From NCBI GenBank assembly GCA_003511125.1, contig DOJV01000005.1:1-8839 (forward strand): a stretch of DNA of 8,839 nt, given 5' to 3'. This document shows, piece after piece, positions 5,297 through 8,839 of this stretch; the first letter of the stretch is position 1; every line of letters starts with the position of its first letter. The notes below the pieces were generated by a model. It was not told the DNA's origin. It worked only from the letters and a program-made list of their open reading frames with translations, and did no database searches. This DNA is from Candidatus Uhrbacteria bacterium. GTDB lineage: Bacteria > Patescibacteriota > Patescibacteriia > UBA9934 > GWF2-40-263. A program made the position numbers and the translations under genes.

Positions 5297-5824
5297 ATGA
5301 AAAAATTCATTCCCATCATTCTGTTTGTTTTGCTTTTTTCGGGTTTTGGTTGTCAAAAAACCCAAAGTGTAAAAGTTCCTTTTGGTTGGACAAATTTTGA
5401 AAGCGTCGATTATAATTTTTCCCTGGCTTATCCGGACAGCATGGAATTAAAGGAACGCCCACTCGACCAACAAGATTCTACCTATGCCGGTCTTCAAGGA
5501 AAATTTTTCCTTTCCTTGCGCGATGTAGAACGCGAGGAAAGCTCAACCACCTTGGCACTTTTTTACGCCATGAAAGATGTTGATTATAAAAAATTCGAAG
5601 ACTCATTAGTAGCTTCGGATCCGGAATCCATCACCATTAAGGAATCTACCGATATTAATCAAGGCGGTATTCCAATGAAAAAAGTTGTCAGCACCACCGC
5701 TCTTGGTGAAGACAAAATTCACTATTTGTTTACGAGCGGCGAAAATTTAATTGTCATCAGCGTAGTTTTGCGAGAAGAAGAAACTTTTGGACCGGTGTTT
5801 GAGACCATGCAAGTTACCGAGTAA
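5297..5824 (+). CDS. PsbP-like lipoprotein
   Basis: The 175-aa product has a lipoprotein signal: MKK, a hydrophobic stretch IPIILFVLLFSGFG, then Cys19. The lipobox (GFGC) is imperfect at -3. The mature part begins with WTNFESVDYNFSLAYPDSM, the typical first strand of PsbP-like domains, and ends with NLIVISVVLREEETFGPVF, a typical last strand and helix. This fold is common in small secreted lipoproteins of CPR bacteria and firmicutes, without a defined function outside photosynthesis. It follows proS by 18 nt without its own promoter or SD, so it is probably transcribed with proS, though no functional link is evident. A terminator closes the unit. PsbP-like assignment is by motif resemblance only; the lipoprotein call is firmer. 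Confidence 0.75.
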   Translation: MKKFIPIILFVLLFSGFGCQKTQSVKVPFGWTNFESVDYNFSLAYPDSMELKERPLDQQDSTYAGLQGKFFLSLRDVEREESSTTLALFYAMKDVDYKKFEDSLVASDPESITIKESTDINQGGIPMKKVVSTTALGEDKIHYLFTSGENLIVISVVLREEETFGPVFETMQVTE

Positions 5825-5842
5825 AAAACTAGTTTTTTAAGG

Positions 5843-5870
5843 AAACCGTCGGATTTCCGGCGGTTTTTTT
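5843..5870 (+). terminator. Intrinsic terminator of the proS-lipoprotein unit
   Basis: AAACCGTCGG (5843-5852) pairs with CCGGCGGTTT (5857-5866), one G-U, loop ATTT, then a T run. Confidence 0.9.
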
Positions 5871-5880
5871 GGTTGGGTGT

Positions 5881-5909
5881 TTGACGTTTTGTATTATTTA
5901 TGTTTTAAT
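5881..5909 (+). promoter_or_regulatory. Promoter of the GC-rich two-gene operon
   Basis: TTGACG (5881-5886), 17-bp spacer, TTTAAT (5904-5909) with extended -10 TGT. It has the same design as the tRNA promoters. Predicted start near 5916, 40 nt before the first gene. Confidence 0.75.
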
Positions 5910-5955
5910 TTCATCTTCCCATTCCGGGAAGCAGTGAAACCTCACGGAGTTTCTG

Positions 5956-6339
5956 ATGGGTGGAAGCAATGTTTCTTCGACCAAGAGTATTGTGCTCTGG
6001 TCTCTCGGCGCCCTGTTGGCCGTCCTGGCCTTGGTCTGGATCTTCCAAGGCAACGACTTCTTCGTGTACAAGTTCTTCGCCCCACGTCGGGTCGAGGTTC
6101 AGCGCCAGGTCTTCGAGGAGAGTCGGTCCTTCAACCAGGGCATGGTTCAGGAGCTCGAGAACATGCGCTTCGAGTACGTGAAGACGCAGGATTCCGAGGC
6201 CAAGGAAGCCATGGCTTCCATCATTCTGCACCGCGCCTCGGGCTACAACCTGAACGACCCCGTCGTTCCCGCCGACCTCCGCAGCTTCATCGACGAACTG
6301 AAGCGGGAGAGCCTGAACCCCACACTCAACAGCTACTAG
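5956..6339 (+). CDS. Hypothetical single-pass membrane protein, 127 aa
   Basis: An ATG with GGAG at 6-nt spacing opens a 127-aa frame. Residues 11-30 form one clear hydrophobic membrane helix (SIVLWSLGALLAVLALVWIF). After it comes a charged, helical segment, APRRVEVQRQVFEESRSF, NQGMVQELENM and EYVKTQDSEAKEAM, which is likely to be exposed outside the membrane. I do not recognise a named domain. The gene is markedly GC-richer than the genes on its left, with many C- or G-ending codons, and has a good SD that those genes lack. It is the first of two genes 18 nt apart, flanked by their own promoter and terminator, so it probably works with the lipoprotein encoded next. Function unknown. Confidence 0.85.
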   Translation: MGGSNVSSTKSIVLWSLGALLAVLALVWIFQGNDFFVYKFFAPRRVEVQRQVFEESRSFNQGMVQELENMRFEYVKTQDSEAKEAMASIILHRASGYNLNDPVVPADLRSFIDELKRESLNPTLNSY

Positions 6340-6357
6340 CTACCCGCAGGAGCAACC

Positions 6358-6918
6358 ATGGTGAACTTCCGTCGAACCTTCGTTTTTCTCGCCATCACCT
6401 TCGTCTTCGTCCTGGCGGTGGGTTGTCCGCCTCAGACCAGTAACGACGAGATACGCGAGCAGCAGGAGGTCAGCCTCTTGGATGGCATCCAGTCGGTCGG
6501 CCTGCCGGCCATCAAGAACTGGCGCGAGAGGCGTCTCATGAAGGATCTCTACGAGCTCCGCGACCAGACCGGGCTGGTGACCTACACCTACCTCAAGAGC
6601 GAGTACGACAACAACCTCTGCTACTACGGCGAGTCTGTCGGCTACGGTCTGCCCTACGCCACTCAGTACTCGGCTTCCGAGACCATGCTGCGTTGGCGAG
6701 TAGACATGGGCTCCGGGAGGACCGACAACTACGGTACCGAACGTCTGCCCCAGGCTGAGCCCAACGGGCTCTTCCCGCCAGCCTCGGCTGATGGTACCTG
6801 GGTCATGCTCAAGGACCCCAACGGCAGCGATGTCAAGCCAGTGTTCATCGAACATCGCGTCATCGTCGAGCCCTTCGTCCGTCGAGGTGTCCCTTCCTGC
6901 TGGCCCGAAGCCAAGTAG
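6358..6918 (+). CDS. Hypothetical lipoprotein, 186 aa
   Basis: An AGGAG 5 nt before the ATG opens a 186-aa frame. The N-terminus is a lipoprotein signal peptide: MVNFRRT, hydrophobic FVFLAITFVFVLA, then VGC with lipidated Cys23. The mature protein has a region LLDGIQSVGLPAIKNWRERRL, then the stretch MKDLYELRDQTGLVTYTYL, and CYYGESVGYGLPYATQYS, rich in Tyr and Gly; the C-terminal third is Pro-rich and contains Cys181. The pattern suggests a conserved exported domain, but I cannot name it. It has the same GC-rich codon use and SD as its partner upstream, 18 nt away. A terminator follows. The pair may form a membrane-anchored unit at the cell surface, possibly acquired by transfer; both points are inference. 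Confidence 0.87.
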   Translation: MVNFRRTFVFLAITFVFVLAVGCPPQTSNDEIREQQEVSLLDGIQSVGLPAIKNWRERRLMKDLYELRDQTGLVTYTYLKSEYDNNLCYYGESVGYGLPYATQYSASETMLRWRVDMGSGRTDNYGTERLPQAEPNGLFPPASADGTWVMLKDPNGSDVKPVFIEHRVIVEPFVRRGVPSCWPEAK

Positions 6919-6942
6919 GTTCCGACAGCTTCTCGACCTTTA

Positions 6943-6976
6943 GAGCGCGTCCTCTTCTTGGACCGCTCGTTTTTTT
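6943..6976 (+). terminator. Intrinsic terminator of the GC-rich operon
   Basis: GAGCG(c)GTCC (6943-6952) pairs with GGACCGCTC (6960-6968) with one bulge, followed by a G and seven T. Confidence 0.8.
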
Positions 6977-6980
6977 ATCC

Positions 6981-7008
6981 TTGACATCCCCAACCAATGT
7001 GATATTTT
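6981..7008 (+). promoter_or_regulatory. Promoter of the MFS transporter leader transcript
   Basis: TTGACA (6981-6986), 16-bp spacer, TATTTT (7003-7008) with extended -10 TGA. The transcript would carry a 5' leader of about 535 nt before the MFS gene. A second TATAAT at 7027-7032 lacks a good -35. Confidence 0.65.
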
Positions 7009-7065
7009 ACCTTGTCCTGACGACTATATAATTGTGAACAATTTCTAATACTTAATTCCCGCAAT

Positions 7066-7093
7066 AAACCGCCGGCGAAGCCGGCAACGGTTT
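7066..7093 (+). repeat. Hairpin with GAA loop in the MFS leader
   Basis: CCGGC (7072-7076) pairs with GCCGG (7080-7084) around GAA, extended by AAACCG (7066-7071) with CGGTTT (7088-7093) past a three-base bulge. It resembles a weak terminator, since the tail TTTCCATTTA is T-rich only in part. Confidence 0.5.
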
Positions 7094-7126
7094 CCATTTA
7101 AGACGAAGTCCTTGCTCGATTCCGAT

Positions 7127-7222
7127 ATGCCAAAAAACCAACAACCAACCAACCGATTCAATGAGCGTAGCTCTTATCCAACCAACAAGCCACCGACGAA
7201 GTCGGTGGTAGTTGACTTTTAA
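7127..7222 (+). CDS. Possible 31-aa ORF in the MFS leader
   Basis: ATG to TAA encodes 31 residues, starting MPKNQQPTNRFNERSSYPTN, and rich in Asn, Pro and Thr. No SD. It contains a perfect 8-bp hairpin with a GAA loop (CCACCGAC 7190-7197 with GTCGGTGG 7201-7208). It may be a second upstream peptide in the leader or chance coding; no clustered control codons are seen. Confidence 0.2.
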   Translation: MPKNQQPTNRFNERSSYPTNKPPTKSVVVDF

Positions 7223-7291
7223 TTTCTAATTTTGGAGAGTTTTTAAAAAATACAGCTTTCATTAGAAATTAGACATTAAAAATTAGAAATT
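7221..7291. repeat. AT-rich inverted repeats AATTTCTAAT / ATTAGAAATT
   Basis: AATTTCTAATTTT (7221-7233) is the perfect complement of 7279-7291. The same 10-mer occurs at 7040-7049 and inverted at 7261-7270, so several alternative stems are possible just before the second leader peptide. Confidence 0.7.
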
Positions 7292-7297
7292 CCAAAT

Positions 7298-7399
7298 ATG
7301 AATCAATACTGGTACAACTCGATGTCCAAGCACTTCACCACCGATTATGGTGTCGAAGTAATTTTGGTATTCTCGGGTTGTCCGCCATTGATTTTTTGA
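7298..7399 (+). CDS. Tyr-Trp-Tyr leader peptide (33 aa) of the MFS attenuator
   Basis: The ORF starts MNQYWYNSMSKHF with codons TAC TGG TAC at 7307-7315, and ends LVFSGCPPLIF and TGA at 7397-7399. Its only clustered aromatic codons lie right at RNA segment 1 of the switch downstream, as expected of a leader peptide that senses charged tRNA-Tyr or tRNA-Trp. Codons near its end form segment 2. The layout repeats that of the Phe leader at 1003-1068. There is no SD, and the peptide is probably not functional in itself. Three aromatic codons is a weaker signal than five Phe, so the identity of the sensed amino acid is less certain than the attenuator structure. Confidence 0.62.
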   Translation: MNQYWYNSMSKHFTTDYGVEVILVFSGCPPLIF

Positions 7400-7456
7400 C
7401 TTGTAAGTTAAATTAAATCAATTTCCAAACAACCCGGGAAACCGGGTTGTTTTTTT
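7314..7456 (+). promoter_or_regulatory. Four-segment transcription attenuator upstream of the MFS gene
   Basis: Segments: 1 = ACAACTCGA (7314-7322), 2 = TCGGGTTGT (7373-7381), 3 = ACAACCCGG (7429-7437), 4 = CCGGGTTGT (7442-7450). Segments 3:4 form an 11-bp perfect stem (7427-7437 with 7442-7452), loop GAAA, with a T run to 7456, a strong terminator. Segments 2:3 pair at 9 of 9 with one U-G; 1:2 pair at 9 of 9 with one U-G. A ribosome held at TAC-TGG-TAC would cover segment 1 and favour the 2:3 antiterminator, allowing transcription into the MFS gene. The structure was read by eye and not folded. Confidence 0.75.
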
Positions 7457-7462
7457 ATGTTT

Positions 7463-7529
7463 AGGGGATAGGGAGGGTAGTCATATTTTTTAAAAAATAA
7501 TGACAGTCCAACCCTTTCCCCCATCCCCT
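7463..7529. repeat. Long imperfect hairpin between the attenuator and the MFS SD
   Basis: AGGGGAT (7463-7469) pairs with ATCCCCT (7523-7529), GGGT (7475-7478) with ACCC (7511-7514), and GTCATATTTTTT (7480-7491) with 7492-7504 past one bulged A. It would put the MFS ribosome-binding site just outside a long stem. Confidence 0.6.
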
Positions 7530-7538
7530 CCAACAACT

Positions 7539-7544
7539 AAGGAG
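7539..7544 (+). promoter_or_regulatory. Shine-Dalgarno site deciding the MFS start
   Basis: AAGGAG sits 6 nt before the ATG at 7551. This favours that start over the in-frame ATG at 7500, which lacks an SD and lies inside the hairpin. Confidence 0.9.
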
Positions 7545-7550
7545 AACAAT

Positions 7551-8762
7551 ATGCGTCCTCAAACAATGTACTACTTCCTTTCCGCAGTCATGGCTGTCGG
7601 TATGGGAACAACTTGTGTGGCCTACGGGCCGTTTATGTCGTCGCTTGGACTTTCGTATGCCGAGTTCAGTCTGATTAACTTCGTTTTCTGGACGGTGGTC
7701 ATTTGTTCGGAGTTGCCGACCGGCGCTCTGGCTGATGGCCGCAGTCGTTCGTGGTCGATTGCTATGGCCGGAGTTTTTTTCGGTCTTGGCGCGGCGGTTT
7801 ACTTCTGCGCCAGTGGTCTTTGGACAGCCATGTTGGCCGAGGTTTTGGTTGGTGTTGGTGGAGCCTTCATGTCCGGGGCCAAACAATCCTGGATGGTCGA
7901 CTCGCTCAAAAAACAAGGATTGGCCGATGAGGCTTTGAAGCGTGCCACCAAGAAAACTTTTGGTATGGACAAAATTGTTCACGGCTCAATACTTCTGGTT
8001 TTCGGAGTTTTCGGAAACTGGTTGGCTCATCATGTTGGTTTTAATTTCATCTGGTTGCCACTGATTCTTAGTGGAGTTTTCACTTGGTGGTTCGCGACTT
8101 ATCGCATGAATGGCCACGGCGAGCCTGATGAAAAGATTTCCGAGTGGGAGGCTTTGAAGCGCAGTTTTGCTCTTTTGAAGTGCAGTCGTTCCTTGATTTG
8201 GGTGGCCGGCACTTTGATTGTCTTCGGACTGGTAGTGTCGTTCAACCATTTTTGGTCGGTTTACTTCAACGAGCTTTTCGGTCCGGCCAGTAGTTCGTGG
8301 GTTTGGCTCATTATGTATCCATCAGTGCCAATCGCCGGATTCTTGGTTCGTAGTCGTCACATTCTTGACGGCCGTGAAGAGCCGGGAATTCTGGCGGCGC
8401 TTTTGGCGAGCGGCTTTGGCTTAGCTTTGATTCCAATGATGAGTGACGGACTCGCTTTTGCCTTGCCGGCAGTCGTGATCCACGAAATCGGTCGCGGCAT
8501 GTTTGAGCCGTTAACCGACTCGTTCATTCACCACCGCGTCGACAGTTCATTTCGTGCCACCTTTAGTTCGCTCCAATCACTTGTCGGTCGTCTTGGCTTT
8601 GCTATCTCGCCGCTCGTCGTTTGGTTCTGTCTGCGCGGGGAACCGAGCAATAGCGCGAGTGTGGCCATAGTTTGGATGATTTCTGGCGGGTTTATGGTGG
8701 TTGGAGCCCTGGTCCTGTATTTGTTGCGACCGCGCGAATCTTTGTCCTCGACTTCGGAATAG
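7551..8762 (+). CDS. Major facilitator superfamily (MFS) transporter
   Basis: The 403-aa product is a polytopic inner-membrane carrier, with about 12 predicted hydrophobic helices spread over residues 5-30, 38-58, 67-88, 92-112, 142-160, 164-184, 214-236, 246-266, 276-296, 300-316, 338-360 and 370-392. The loop after helix 2 carries ELPTGALADGRSRSWSI (54-70), a form of MFS motif A, and a polar central loop (186-208) separates the two halves. RATFSSLQSLVGRLGFA (335-351) is the usual MFS helix-11 region. The substrate is not told by the sequence. The upstream attenuator with a Tyr-Trp-Tyr leader suggests aromatic amino acid supply, but a multidrug exporter is also possible. It has a strong SD and GC-richer codons than proS. 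A terminator overlaps its end. Confidence 0.92.
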   Translation: MRPQTMYYFLSAVMAVGMGTTCVAYGPFMSSLGLSYAEFSLINFVFWTVVICSELPTGALADGRSRSWSIAMAGVFFGLGAAVYFCASGLWTAMLAEVLVGVGGAFMSGAKQSWMVDSLKKQGLADEALKRATKKTFGMDKIVHGSILLVFGVFGNWLAHHVGFNFIWLPLILSGVFTWWFATYRMNGHGEPDEKISEWEALKRSFALLKCSRSLIWVAGTLIVFGLVVSFNHFWSVYFNELFGPASSSWVWLIMYPSVPIAGFLVRSRHILDGREEPGILAALLASGFGLALIPMMSDGLAFALPAVVIHEIGRGMFEPLTDSFIHHRVDSSFRATFSSLQSLVGRLGFAISPLVVWFCLRGEPSNSASVAIVWMISGGFMVVGALVLYLLRPRESLSSTSE

Positions 8763-8779
8763 AAGTCGAGGATTTTTTT
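8745..8779 (+). terminator. Intrinsic terminator of the MFS gene
   Basis: TCCTCGACTTC (8745-8755) pairs perfectly with GAAGTCGAGGA (8762-8772), followed by seven T. The 5' arm lies inside the last codons of the gene. Nothing recognisable is seen from 8780 to the end. Confidence 0.93.
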
Positions 8780-8839
8780 GATCCTTGTTAAAGATCATTT
8801 TTTGGGTTAAGTTACTTGAGTCAATTCAATAATTTTATT

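Noticed and set aside
5877..6443. 188-aa plus-strand ORF in another frame across the GC-rich operon
   Set aside because: It is low-complexity Arg/Pro/Gly-rich, overlaps both SD-led genes and has no SD of its own.
6340..6855. 171-aa minus-strand ORF
   Set aside because: It is antisense to the lipoprotein gene; long open antisense frames are expected in GC-rich coding DNA.
7040..7291. CRISPR array
   Set aside because: The AATTTCTAAT copies are short, irregularly spaced and in both orientations, with no spacers of constant length.
7500..7550. MFS start at the in-frame ATG at 7500
   Set aside because: It has no SD, lies in the long hairpin, and adds a Pro-rich segment unlike an MFS N-terminus; the ATG at 7551 has a perfect SD.
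1..8839. Genetic code with TGA as glycine (Gracilibacteria/Absconditabacteria type)
   Set aside because: The NYN gene and both leader peptides end at TGA in positions that fit their families or structures, and no gene needs TGA as a sense codon.

Overview
The window looks like a chromosomal piece of a Patescibacteria (CPR) genome or a similar small, AT-leaning bacterial genome. The reasons are AT-rich housekeeping genes that start without a Shine-Dalgarno (SD) sequence, short intergenic gaps closed by strong intrinsic terminators, single-gene IS200-type transposases, and promoters of the form TTGAC(A/G)-N16/17-(TGn)TATxxT. TGA is used as an ordinary stop, which argues against the CPR lineages that read TGA as glycine. 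No taxonomic marker was searched, so this assignment is an inference.

Layout. 1-421 (-): IS200-type transposase running off the left edge. 571-930: tRNA-Lys(CTT) on the minus strand and tRNA-Arg(TCG) on the plus strand, divergently transcribed from overlapping promoters, each with its own terminator. 960-1124: a promoter, a 21-codon leader peptide with five consecutive Phe codons, and a four-segment attenuator. 1144-1463: a 5'-UTR hairpin, a possible 64-aa SD-led ORF and a terminator. 1467-2174: class I glutamine amidotransferase. 2226-2781: a decayed IS200-type element with an in-frame stop. 2791-5870: NYN-domain nuclease, prolyl-tRNA synthetase and a PsbP-like lipoprotein. 5881-6977: a GC-rich two-gene operon (membrane protein plus lipoprotein) with its own promoter and terminator. 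6981-7550: a long 5' leader with several hairpins and a second four-segment attenuator whose leader peptide carries Tyr-Trp-Tyr. 7551-8779: MFS transporter and terminator.

The most notable content is the pair of ribosome-mediated attenuators. In both, a short peptide with clustered aromatic codons is followed by four RNA segments that can pair 1:2, 2:3 or 3:4, with 3:4 forming a U-tailed terminator. In both, segment 1 lies at the control codons and segment 2 ends about 15 nt before the leader stop codon. The first would control a small unidentified ORF, and perhaps the amidotransferase, in response to charged tRNA-Phe. The second would control the MFS transporter in response to charged tRNA-Tyr or tRNA-Trp. 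Together with proS and two tRNA genes, this gives the window a translation and amino-acid-supply theme.

The genes also fall into two classes. The SD-less, AT-rich genes are the amidotransferase, NYN, ProRS and PsbP-like genes. The SD-led, GC-richer genes are the 64-aa ORF, the 5956-6918 operon and the MFS gene. All assignments come from reading motifs and complementarities by eye; no database search or folding program was run.
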